Source: DASUPK01 sp036265435 (GTDB lineage Bacteria; Actinomycetota; Thermoleophilia; Solirubrobacterales; 70-9). Taken from it: a DNA stretch of 13,758 nucleotides. Position numbers and translations under genes: made by a program. The DNA is taken from the NCBI GenBank assembly GCA_036265435.1, contig DATAPB010000216.1:1-13758 (forward strand), written 5' to 3'. The notes beneath the pieces were generated by a model. The model was not told where the DNA came from. It did no database searches and was given only the letters and a program-made list of their open reading frames with translations. This document shows, piece after piece, positions 1 to 6,035 of the stretch (position 1 is the first letter of the stretch; every line of letters begins with the position of its first letter).

Positions 1-161
1 CCTCGTTCGGGCTCTTCTGGGGCGCCGAGGGTGCGGGAGCGCATTGGCCCGGCGGCGATGTGGCGCTGCTGGTGATCATCCCGGCAGTGCTGGTCTTCTC
101 GCTTCTGCTGATCCGGATGTACCGGCCGGTGACGCGCGCGGCGGAAGCGGCCCCGCTATGA
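1..161 (+). CDS. Membrane protein, C-terminal fragment (possibly COG4280/GDT1-like)
   Basis: This is the 3' end of a gene that begins before the window; the first complete codon is at position 3 and the stop is TGA at 159-161. The visible 52 residues contain a short segment rich in Gly and aromatics (FGLFWGAEGAG, then HWPGGD) followed by one clear hydrophobic helix (about residues 21-38, ALLVIIPAVLVFSLLLI) and a short Arg-containing tail that should lie in the cytoplasm. The FW-GEG-WPGGD pattern before a last helix resembles from memory the C-terminus of COG4280 membrane proteins related to the TMEM165/GDT1 cation transporters, but the fragment is too short to be sure. The stop overlaps the start of the next gene (ATGA), so the two are probably translated together. 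Coding status is well supported; function is a guess. Confidence 0.7.
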   Translation, partial: SFGLFWGAEGAGAHWPGGDVALLVIIPAVLVFSLLLIRMYRPVTRAAEAAPL

Positions 162-349
162 GGCGCGTCCGGGACGTCGCGGTCGGGATCTGGGAGTTCG
201 TCGCAGGCGACGACTGGATGACTGCAGCGGGTGTCGTCGTGGCGCTGGGCCTGACCGGCCTGATCGACGATTCGGACGCGGCCTGGGTCGTCATGCCGCT
301 CGCAGTCGCGCTGCTGCTGGCGGTCTCGATCAGGCGCCGCACGCGTTAG
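158..349 (+). CDS. Small two-helix membrane protein, unknown function
   Basis: A 63-codon gene starting with ATG at 158, whose first bases overlap the upstream stop (ATGA), and ending with TAG at 347-349. Third codon positions are almost all G or C, as in the surrounding real genes. The protein has a short charged N-terminus, a likely membrane segment at about residues 22-35 (AAGVVVALGLTGLI), an acidic turn (DDSDA) and a second segment at about 42-56, and it ends in a basic tail (RRRTR), which predicts a hairpin with both ends in the cytoplasm. I do not recognise a family. The overlap suggests a partner or accessory role to the upstream membrane protein. An ATG-type start further upstream at 44 would overlap the neighbour extensively and is not preferred. 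Confidence 0.65.
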   Translation: MRRVRDVAVGIWEFVAGDDWMTAAGVVVALGLTGLIDDSDAAWVVMPLAVALLLAVSIRRRTR

Positions 350-379
350 TGAGACGAAGGGGCAGTCATCGGCGCTGAC

Positions 380-385
380 TACGAT
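380..385 (+). promoter_or_regulatory. Putative -10 box of gcvPA (leaderless type)
   Basis: TACGAT lies 8 nt before the GTG start of gcvPA. A -10 element here would place transcription initiation at or within a few bases of the start codon. No convincing -35 is visible. A GGAG at 386-389 could instead act as a ribosome binding site, though its 4-nt spacing is tight. The same TANNNT spacing recurs at other unit leaders in the window. Confidence 0.4.
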
Positions 386-393
386 GGAGAGCC

Positions 394-1779
394 GTGAGCC
401 GCTACACCTCCGCAACCGACCGGGACCGCGAAAAGATGCTCGATGCCATCGGCGTCGGCTCGATCGACGAGCTCTTCGAGGACATCCCCGAGGCGCTGCG
501 GCTCGAGCGACCCCTCGATCTGCCCGACGGCAAGCCGGAGACCGAGGTCTACGACCGCCTCTCGGGGCTCGCCGCGCGCAACGCGCACGCTGAGGCGGAG
601 ACGAGCTTCCTCGGGGCGGGCATGTATGACCACTACGTCCCGGCGATCGTGGACGCGATCACCAGCCGCTCGGAGTTCCTGACGCCCTACACGCCGTACC
701 AGCCGGAGATCTCGCAGGGCGGCCTGCAGGCGATGTTCGAGTTCCAGACCGCCATGTCGGAGCTCACCGGCCTGCCCGTCTCGAACGCGGCGCTCTACGA
801 GGGCCCGTCGGCCGTCGCCTCGGCCGCCTATCTGGCGATCGGGGCCACCGGCCGCAAGAAGCTGGTCGCCTCCCGCGGAGTCCACCCCCACAGTCGCGAG
901 TCGCTGGTCACCTACGGCGCCGGGTACGGGAGCGAGCTCGTCGAGGTCCCGCTCGCGGACGGGGCCACGGACGCCGGCGCCCTCGCTGACGCGATCGACG
1001 ACGAGACCGCCGCCGTCTTCCTGCAACAGCCGAACTTCCTGGGCTCGGTCGAGGACGTCGAAGCGCTCGGCGCCGCCGCCAAGGATCGCGGCGCTCTGCT
1101 GGTCGTCGCCTGCGACCCGATCGCCCTCTCGATCCTCAGGCCGCCCGGCGAGTGCGGGGCGGACATCGCAGTCGGCGAGGGACAGCCGCTCGGCAACCGT
1201 CTCGACTACGGCGGACCGTCCTTCGGCTTCTTCTGCGCGGCCCAGGAGCACATCCGCCGCATGCCGGGGCGGATTGCCGGGGAGACGACCGACGTCGACG
1301 GCCGGCGCGGCTTCGTCCTCACCCTCCAGACCCGCGAGCAGCACATTCGCCGGGAGAAGGCGACGCACAACATCTGTACCGCGCAGGCGCTGAACGCACT
1401 CGCGGCCATGGTCCACCTTGCCTGGCTCGGCAAGCGCGGCTTCGTCGAGCTCGGTGAGCTCCTCGCCCGCCGCACCGCGTACGCGCGCGAGGCGCTCGGC
1501 GCGATCGACGGCGTCGAGCTGCTTCACGAGGCCCCGGTCGTCAGGGAGTTCGCCGTCGCCCTCGACGCTCCGGTCGCCGATGTGCTCGACCGCTGTGCGG
1601 CCCAGGGGATCGGCGCCGGCTACCCGCTGGGCCGGGACTACCCGGAGTACGAGAACGGCCTGCTGGTCGCCCTGACCGAGCGCCGCAGCCGGCAGGACAT
1701 CGACCGCTTCGCGGAAGTGCTCGGCAAGGCCGTGGCCGATCTCAAGGGCCGGAAGGTGGTCGAGGGGGTGGCGTCGTGA
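394..1779 (+). CDS. gcvPA: Glycine dehydrogenase (aminomethyl-transferring), subunit 1
   Basis: This encodes the alpha half of the two-subunit P-protein of the glycine cleavage system, which decarboxylates glycine with PLP and passes the aminomethyl group to the lipoyl arm of GcvH. The 461-aa product has the usual length for subunit 1 (about 450). Family features include the N-terminal ML-IGV-SIDELFEDIP segment, SFLGAGMYDHYVPAIV, the TPYTPYQPEISQGGLQAMFEFQ stretch, QQPNFLGSVEDV, and the DYGGPSFGFF/RMPGRI region. The fold is that of a type I PLP enzyme, but the catalytic Schiff-base lysine belongs to the partner subunit. GTG at 394 is chosen because it gives the expected N-terminus and follows both a GGAG and a TACGAT box. 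It overlaps gcvPB by 4 bp (GTGA), implying translational coupling. No gcvT, gcvH or glycine riboswitch is visible nearby. Confidence 0.95.
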   Translation: MSRYTSATDRDREKMLDAIGVGSIDELFEDIPEALRLERPLDLPDGKPETEVYDRLSGLAARNAHAEAETSFLGAGMYDHYVPAIVDAITSRSEFLTPYTPYQPEISQGGLQAMFEFQTAMSELTGLPVSNAALYEGPSAVASAAYLAIGATGRKKLVASRGVHPHSRESLVTYGAGYGSELVEVPLADGATDAGALADAIDDETAAVFLQQPNFLGSVEDVEALGAAAKDRGALLVVACDPIALSILRPPGECGADIAVGEGQPLGNRLDYGGPSFGFFCAAQEHIRRMPGRIAGETTDVDGRRGFVLTLQTREQHIRREKATHNICTAQALNALAAMVHLAWLGKRGFVELGELLARRTAYAREALGAIDGVELLHEAPVVREFAVALDAPVADVLDRCAAQGIGAGYPLGRDYPEYENGLLVALTERRSRQDIDRFAEVLGKAVADLKGRKVVEGVAS

Positions 1780-3323
1780 ACGATGAGTCCCGTCCCCCGA
1801 CCTCCGTCAACGGCGGCACCCCGATGCAGCGCGAGCCGGCGGTGACGATCTACGAGAAGTCCGTGGAGGGACGCCGCGCGGCGACCATGCCGGAGGCGGG
1901 CGTGCCGGAGCCCCCCATCGAGGAGCTCATTCCGGGAAACCTCCTTCGCGAGACACCGGCGGATCTGCCCGAGATCGCGGAGCCCGAGATCGTCCGGCAC
2001 TACAACCGGATCTCCCGGCGGAACTTCGACCTCGATACCGGCTTCTATCCGCTCGGGTCCTGCACGATGAAGCACAACCCGCGGCTCAACGAGCGGGTCG
2101 CGGCGCTTCCCGGGCACGCCCGGCTGCACCCCGCCCAGGAGCCGAGGCGGGCGCAGGGCGCGCTCGAACTGATGTGGCTCCTGCAGCAGTCGCTCTCCGA
2201 GATCTGCGGACTGCCCCACGTCAGCCTCCAGCCCTCGGCGGGCTCTCACGGGGAGCTGGCTGGGCTGCTGCTGACGCGCGCCTACCACGCCGACCGGGGC
2301 GAGGAGCGCCACAAGGTCCTCACACCGGACACGGCCCACGGCACCAATCCCGCGACGGTGACGATGGCGGGCTACGAGGTGGTAAAGCTCGCCTCGAACG
2401 AGCGCGGGGGGATCGATCTCGACGACCTGCGCGGGAAGGCCGACGACGACGTCGCCTGCCTGATGCTCACCAACCCCAACACCCTGGGGCTGTTCGACGA
2501 GAACATCGCGGAGATCGCCGAGATCGTCCACGAGGCGGGTGGGACCCTCTACTACGACGGAGCGAACCTGAACGCGATCATGGGTCACACGCGGCCGGGT
2601 GACATGGGCTTCGACATCGTCCACGTCAACCTGCACAAGACCTTCTCCCAGCCGCACGGTGGCGGCGGTCCGGGCGCCGGGCCGATCGCCTGCTCGGACC
2701 GGATCGAGCCCTACCTGCCGCGGCCCCAGGTCGTTCGCAGGGAGCCGCAGAATGGGGGAGAGCCGAGCTTCGACCTCGACTTCGACCGCCCGAAATCCAT
2801 CGGGCGGCTGCGGGGGTTCCAGGGCAACTTCGGCGTTTTCGTCCGCTCCTACGCCTACATCCTCAGCCTGGGCGCCGACGGCCTCCAGGAGGCATCGGAG
2901 ACGGCGGTCCTGAACGCCAACTACCTGCTGAAGCGGATGAGCGAGACGAAGGCGGGCAAGTACACCCCCGTCGCCTTCGACCGGCGCTGCATGCACGAGT
3001 TCGTCCTCTCGGGAGCGCATGCGAGGCGCGAGCTGGACGTCAAGACGCTGGACATCGCCAAGCGACTGCTCGACTACGGCATGCATCCGCCGACGGTCTA
3101 CTTCCCGCTGCTGGTCGACGAGGCGCTGATGGTCGAGCCGACGGAGACCGAGACGCGGGAGACACTGGATGCCTTCGCCGAGGCGATCGAGGCCATCCTG
3201 ACCGAGGCCGAGGAGGATCCAGGGATCGCCCAGAAGGCGCCATACACGACGCCGGTTCGCCGGCTGGACGAGGTCGCGGCAAACCGAAACCCCGTCGTCC
3301 GCTTCACACGAGAGCGCGCGTAG
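1776..3323 (+). CDS. gcvPB: Glycine dehydrogenase (aminomethyl-transferring), subunit 2
   Basis: This is the beta half of the glycine cleavage P-protein and carries the PLP site. The 515-aa protein shows the subunit 2 hallmarks in order: FYPLGSCTMKHNPRLNE (about residues 90-106), LQPSAGSHGE (151-160), DTAHGTNPA (185-193), NPNTLGLFD (233-241), and HVNLHKTFSQPHGGGGPGAG (283-302), in which Lys288 is the expected Schiff-base lysine. The GTG start at 1776 overlaps the stop of gcvPA and is preceded by a GAGGGGG ribosome binding site at about 1762-1768. The first ~20 residues are a poorly conserved extension; an internal ATG at about residue 17 is an alternative start. Together with GcvPA it should form the functional P-protein in the cytoplasm. 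Downstream lies a convergent gap rich in RNA-like structure rather than gcvH or gcvT. Confidence 0.95.
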   Translation: MNDESRPPTSVNGGTPMQREPAVTIYEKSVEGRRAATMPEAGVPEPPIEELIPGNLLRETPADLPEIAEPEIVRHYNRISRRNFDLDTGFYPLGSCTMKHNPRLNERVAALPGHARLHPAQEPRRAQGALELMWLLQQSLSEICGLPHVSLQPSAGSHGELAGLLLTRAYHADRGEERHKVLTPDTAHGTNPATVTMAGYEVVKLASNERGGIDLDDLRGKADDDVACLMLTNPNTLGLFDENIAEIAEIVHEAGGTLYYDGANLNAIMGHTRPGDMGFDIVHVNLHKTFSQPHGGGGPGAGPIACSDRIEPYLPRPQVVRREPQNGGEPSFDLDFDRPKSIGRLRGFQGNFGVFVRSYAYILSLGADGLQEASETAVLNANYLLKRMSETKAGKYTPVAFDRRCMHEFVLSGAHARRELDVKTLDIAKRLLDYGMHPPTVYFPLLVDEALMVEPTETETRETLDAFAEAIEAILTEAEEDPGIAQKAPYTTPVRRLDEVAANRNPVVRFTRERA

Positions 3324-3350
3324 AAGCCACCCGTTTCGGGCCGGTCTGAA

Positions 3351-3416
3351 GCGTCGGCCGCATTTGTGGGAGGGTGCTCCCAGGAGCAACCCGTTCGATG
3401 CTCTTGCGGCCGGCGC
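3351..3416 (+). ncRNA. Candidate structured RNA: three-way junction after gcvPB
   Basis: Starting 27 nt after the gcvPB stop, three helices nest without conflict. P1 pairs 3351-3362 with 3405-3416 (12 bp, one U-G wobble at 3354/3413). P2 pairs 3367-3372 with 3377-3382 (TGGGAG/CTCCCA, loop GGTG). P3 pairs 3383-3388 with 3399-3404 (GGAGCA/TGCTCT, one G-U, 10-nt loop ACCCGTTCGA). The joining strands are UUUG between P1 and P2 and zero nt elsewhere, so P3 abuts both P1 and P2. Both wobbles are pairable only in plus-strand RNA, where they are G-U; on the other strand they become A-C mismatches. It may be a 3'-UTR element, an unusual branched terminator (no U-tract follows), or a small RNA. It matches no family I recognise, and the pairing was done by hand. 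Confidence 0.45.
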
Positions 3417-3429
3417 CCCGAGACCGTCA

Positions 3430-3472
3430 GGCGGGCGAGATGCCACCCCTCCTACGGGAAGGGAAGCCCGCC
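3430..3472 (-). terminator. Nested hairpin in the convergent gap
   Basis: GGCGGGC (3430-3436) pairs with GCCCGCC (3466-3472). Inside it, 3446-3452 pairs with 3457-3463 around a 4-nt loop. The inner helix has seven pairs on the minus strand (one G-U) but a C-A mismatch on the plus strand, so it better fits the 3' end of the minus-strand gene at 3498-4013. On the plus strand the loop would be a stable cUACGg tetraloop, so bidirectional use is possible. There is no U-tract, which is common for actinobacterial terminators. Confidence 0.4.
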
Positions 3473-3495
3473 GGATCACTGAATCAGGCGATCCG
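3472..3495 (-). terminator. Hairpin just after the stop of the minus-strand secreted protein gene
   Basis: CGGATC (3472-3477) and GATCCG (3490-3495) form a 6-bp inverted repeat with a 12-nt loop, two bases beyond the stop codon of the minus-strand gene. It shares one base with the neighbouring nested hairpin, so both could form nearly end to end. It is weak on its own and lacks a U-run. Confidence 0.25.
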
Positions 3496-3497
3496 AT

Positions 3498-4013
3498 CTA
3501 TCCCTTGATCACCTTCGCCGTGGGGACCTTGAGAGCGGTGATCTCCGCGTGGTTGATCTGCCCGGTCCCCGCGGACGACGAGCAGCTCAGGACGGCCGCG
3601 GTCGCAGCGCCTGCGCGGCCGGCGACTTCCATCGCGACCGTGTCCTCGGCGGACAGGACGCCGGTGCCGGTGAACGAGCTCGACGAGTCCTGACCGACGC
3701 CGTTCAAGCGCAGCGAGCAGGCGATGTTCTCGGCGTTGCTGTTGCGCCGTGCGTCGAAGGTCGAGCTGACCAGGTAGTTCCCTCTGTTCAGGTCCAGGGT
3801 CCCCAGCGTCGTGCTGGTCGTCCCGACGTTCCGGATGCCACGGATCTGCAGCTCGACGACGTTCGTCTTCTTGTTGATCGTCTTGTTGACCTTCTTGGCC
3901 GTCACACCGTTACCCGCGCCGATCACGGGGGTGACCAGCAGAACCGCGGCGAGGACCGCCGCGAGGGCCGCGGGCACCACCCAGCGCCAGGGCGCATCCC
4001 TCACTACTCCCAT
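3498..4013 (-). CDS. Secreted or membrane-anchored protein, unknown function
   Basis: A 171-aa protein. Residues 1-10 are polar with arginines, 11-33 form a strongly hydrophobic helix (WVVPAALAAVLAAVLLVTPVIGA) that can be a signal peptide or membrane anchor, and about 39-51 are Lys/Asn/Thr-rich (KKVNKTINKKTN). The rest looks beta-rich, with repeated Thr/Ser/Gly segments. Cys99 and Cys144 could form a disulfide outside the cell. The Lys-rich stretch and small beta domain recall many uncharacterised exported proteins of Solirubrobacterales and, loosely, jelly-roll modules, but I do not assign a family. The ATG at 4013 has an excellent ribosome binding site (AAAGGAGG, 5-nt spacing). It lies 105 bp downstream of the LigD polymerase gene on the same strand and converges with gcvPB. 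No functional link to end joining is evident. Confidence 0.75.
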   Translation of the reverse strand: MGVVRDAPWRWVVPAALAAVLAAVLLVTPVIGAGNGVTAKKVNKTINKKTNVVELQIRGIRNVGTTSTTLGTLDLNRGNYLVSSTFDARRNSNAENIACSLRLNGVGQDSSSSFTGTGVLSAEDTVAMEVAGRAGAATAAVLSCSSSAGTGQINHAEITALKVPTAKVIKG

Positions 4014-4018
4014 GAGTT

Positions 4019-4026
4019 CCTCCTTT
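4019..4026 (-). promoter_or_regulatory. Strong ribosome binding site of the secreted protein gene
   Basis: On the minus strand this reads AAAGGAGG, 5 nt before the ATG at 4013. It is the best anti-16S match in the window and fixes the start. It contrasts with the leaders of lig, the exporter, the PPOX gene and trpS, which have none. Confidence 0.75.
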
Positions 4027-4074
4027 CGAGACCCCTGCCCGGAGCGGACGGGGCGCAGGAGACCTTTTCAGACG

Positions 4075-4114
4075 CCGCGGAGGTCAGCCGGCGGCAACGA
4101 CGGCAAATCCGCGG
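4075..4114 (-). terminator. Possible hairpin after the LigD polymerase gene
   Basis: CCGCGGA (4075-4081) and TCCGCGG (4108-4114) are perfect 7-bp inverted repeats around a 26-nt loop, starting 4 nt past the polymerase stop on the minus strand. This could end the lig-ku-pol transcript before the secreted protein gene. The long loop and absence of a U-tract make it weak. The rest of the 105-bp gap (4014-4118) shows no clear promoter. Confidence 0.25.
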
Positions 4115-4118
4115 ATGC

Positions 4119-5066
4119 TCAGACGTCCTCGAGACTGTCGAGCGGCGGGAGCTTCTGCTTCAGCTTGAGGACGGGCTCGAAGGGGTCGCTCTCCTTTTCG
4201 ATCCGCTTGATCGCGTCCGGGATCTCGAAGCGGATCTTCTCGGGGTCGCCCCCTCTCGCGGTCCGCTCGACCTCGCGCCAGTGGATCGGGATCGAGGCCG
4301 TCGGGCGCTCGCGCGCGCGCAGCGAGTACACGCCGATCGTCGTCTTCTTCTGGTGGTTCTGGCTCCAGTCGACGAAGACCTTTCCCCGGCGGTCCACCTT
4401 GGCCATCTTCGAGACGACCTCCTTCGGAGTCTGCTGCTCGAGCAGTTGGGCGACGGCCTTGGCGAAGGGTCCGGTCTGCTCGTAGGTCACCTTCGTGTTG
4501 AGGGGGAAGTAGACCTGCATGCCCTTGCCGCCCGAAACTTTCGGGAAGCCCTCCAGGCCGAACGCCCCGAAGAGCTTCCGCACGCGCAGCGCCACCTTGC
4601 AGCATTCGCGCAGGCCCGCCGGCGCCCCGGGATCGAGGTCGAAGACGAGCACGGTGGGCTGCTCCATCCGCCTCGCCCTCGACAGCGAGGGGTGGAGCTC
4701 CAACGAGGCAAGCTGTGCCATCCAGATCAGCGTCGGGCGGTTCTCGCAGAGGCAGAAGTCGATCTCGCCGGCGCGCCGGTCCACGTAGATCGGGGTCGTC
4801 TTCACCCAGTCCGGGCGGTGCTTCGGGCAGTTCTTCTCGAAGAATGAGGTCTGCGGCTTGCCGACGCCCTCGGGGAAGCGCCGGAGCGTCAGCGGGCGGC
4901 CCTTCAGGTGCGGGAGCATCACGTCCGCCACCCGCGCGTAGTAGTCGATCACCTGCGCCTTGGTCGTCTTGGTCTGCGGGTAGAGGACCTTGTCCAGGTT
5001 GGTCAGCTTCAGCCGGCGGTTGCCGACCGTGACCTCCTGGTCCCGCTTCTTCGCCTTAGCGGGCAA
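4119..5066 (-). CDS. ligD: LigD-type DNA polymerase/primase domain protein (standalone)
   Basis: An archaeo-eukaryotic primase-family polymerase of bacterial non-homologous end joining, which fills or extends broken DNA ends, preferably with ribonucleotides. The 315-aa protein carries only the polymerase module. It has KLTNLDKVLYP near the N-terminus (residues 20-30), EKNCPKHRPDWVKT (77-90), motif I VFDLDPG with metal ligands Asp143 and Asp145, motif II SGGKGMQVYFPL (178-189), and motif III VFVDWSQN with Asp233, followed by KTTIGVYSLRAR. Gln184 sits where many LigD polymerases have a His in motif II. The TTG at 5066 is used because it lies 15 bp after the ku stop; no strong ribosome binding site is visible and translation may depend on ku. 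Its frame is the same as ku. The ligase is a separate gene in the same cluster, and no phosphoesterase domain is present. Confidence 0.9.
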   Translation of the reverse strand: MPAKAKKRDQEVTVGNRRLKLTNLDKVLYPQTKTTKAQVIDYYARVADVMLPHLKGRPLTLRRFPEGVGKPQTSFFEKNCPKHRPDWVKTTPIYVDRRAGEIDFCLCENRPTLIWMAQLASLELHPSLSRARRMEQPTVLVFDLDPGAPAGLRECCKVALRVRKLFGAFGLEGFPKVSGGKGMQVYFPLNTKVTYEQTGPFAKAVAQLLEQQTPKEVVSKMAKVDRRGKVFVDWSQNHQKKTTIGVYSLRARERPTASIPIHWREVERTARGGDPEKIRFEIPDAIKRIEKESDPFEPVLKLKQKLPPLDSLEDV

Positions 5067-5081
5067 GCTCGGCGGTCGGGA

Positions 5082-6035
5082 TTAGGCCTTCGCCTTGGTC
5101 TGCTTGCGCGAGCCGCTCTTGCGGCCGTTGGAGCTGCTTGAAGACTTGGACCGCGAGGACGACTTCGACTTCGACTTGGACTTCGACTTCGAGGTGGAGC
5201 TCGAGCGCGTCTTGGGCTTCGCCTTGCCGTCCGTCTCGGCCTCCTCGCCCCGAACCGCCGCGAGGCTCTCCTCGAGCGCCGCCATCAGGTCGGGCGCCTT
5301 GGTCGGCTCGGGCTCCTCGGTCGGGGCGGAGACGACCTCCTTGCCCTCGGCCTTGCGCTCCAGCAGGTCCAGAAGCTCCTCGCGGTACTCATCGCGGTAC
5401 TTGTCCGGCTCGAAGTCGCTCGTCAGCGATTCGATCAGCTGCTTGGCCATCTCGAGCTCGCGCTTCTCGGGCTTCTTCGGCTTCGCCTCCTCGAAGACCT
5501 CGCCGTCGACGTCCTCTGGGGAGGAAACCTCGTCGTGGAAGCGCATCGTCGTCAGGGTGAGAACGTCGTCCATCGGCCGGATTGCCGCCAGGTGCTCCTT
5601 GTTGCGAAGCACGAAGCGGGCGATCGCGACCTTCCGGGCGTCCTTCATCGCCTGTACGAGCAGTGCGTAGGCGCGCTCGGCGCCCTTGTCGGGGCCGAGG
5701 TAATACGGCTGCTCGAAATAGATCGGGTCGATGTCGTCGAGGTCGACGAAGTCCTGGATCTCGATCGCGCGGCTGCGCTGCGGCTCGAGCTCGGCGAGCT
5801 CGTCGCGACCCAGCACCACGTACTGGTCGGGCGCGTACTCGTAGCCCTTGACGATCTTCTCGTAGGGGACCTCCTTGCCGTCGGACTCGGCGACGCGCTT
5901 GTGCTTCACCCGCGAGCCATCGCCCTCGCGCAGCTCGCGGAAGCGCACCGTCTGCTTGGAGACGGCGCTGTAGAGCCTCACCGGCACGTTCAGCAGCCCG
6001 AAACTGATCGAACCGCTCCATATCGCCCTAGCCAC
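5082..6035 (-). CDS. ku: Non-homologous end joining protein Ku
   Basis: A bacterial Ku homodimer protein that rings broken DNA ends and recruits the LigD enzymes. The 317-aa product begins MARAIWSGSISFGLLNVPVRLY, typical of Ku, and has the core beta-barrel domain to about residue 235 with YEYAPDQYVVLGRDEL, IYFEQPYYLGPDKG, and ELEMAKQLIESLTSDFEPDKYRDEY segments. The short conserved C-terminal piece PDLMAALEESLAA (248-260) follows. Beyond it is a 57-residue tail of acidic then Lys/Ser repeats (residues 272-317), making the protein longer than compact bacterial Ku. The GTG start at 6035 has GAGG 9 nt upstream. It lies between lig and pol on the same strand, and its TAA stop is in frame with the polymerase 15 bp later. 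A TAACCT at 6079-6074 could be its own -10 element. Confidence 0.95.
   Translation of the reverse strand: MARAIWSGSISFGLLNVPVRLYSAVSKQTVRFRELREGDGSRVKHKRVAESDGKEVPYEKIVKGYEYAPDQYVVLGRDELAELEPQRSRAIEIQDFVDLDDIDPIYFEQPYYLGPDKGAERAYALLVQAMKDARKVAIARFVLRNKEHLAAIRPMDDVLTLTTMRFHDEVSSPEDVDGEVFEEAKPKKPEKRELEMAKQLIESLTSDFEPDKYRDEYREELLDLLERKAEGKEVVSAPTEEPEPTKAPDLMAALEESLAAVRGEEAETDGKAKPKTRSSSTSKSKSKSKSKSSSRSKSSSSSNGRKSGSRKQTKAKA
5161..5190 (-). repeat. Tandem hexamer repeat coding the Ku Lys-Ser tail
   Basis: Five consecutive 6-bp units (GACTTC on the plus strand, one unit GACTTG) encode alternating Lys-Ser in the Ku C-terminal tail. Because the unit is a multiple of three, gain or loss of units would change tail length without shifting the frame. 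Confidence 0.8.

Noticed and set aside
350..393. Possible glycine riboswitch upstream of gcvPA
   Set aside because: The gap is only 44 bp and contains none of the conserved glycine aptamer sequences; the three-way junction after gcvPB does not match them either.
379..1527. 382-codon minus-strand frame opposite gcvPA
   Set aside because: Antisense shadow of a well-conserved gene; composition is Arg/Asp/Val-rich with no recognisable features.
3389..3399. GTTCGA in the P3 loop as a tRNA T-loop
   Set aside because: The loop is 10 nt rather than 7, the closing stem length is wrong, and there is no anticodon arm or 3' CCA context.
1638..3479. Long open frame (613 codons) on the minus strand opposite gcvPB
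   Set aside because: It is antisense to an unmistakable gcvPB with conserved PLP motifs; the product is Arg/Val/Asp-rich without domains. Stop codons are rare on all strands at this GC content.
3549..4847. 432-codon plus-strand frame opposite the secreted protein and LigD polymerase genes
   Set aside because: The minus-strand genes have conserved motifs and, for the secreted protein, a strong ribosome binding site; this frame has neither.
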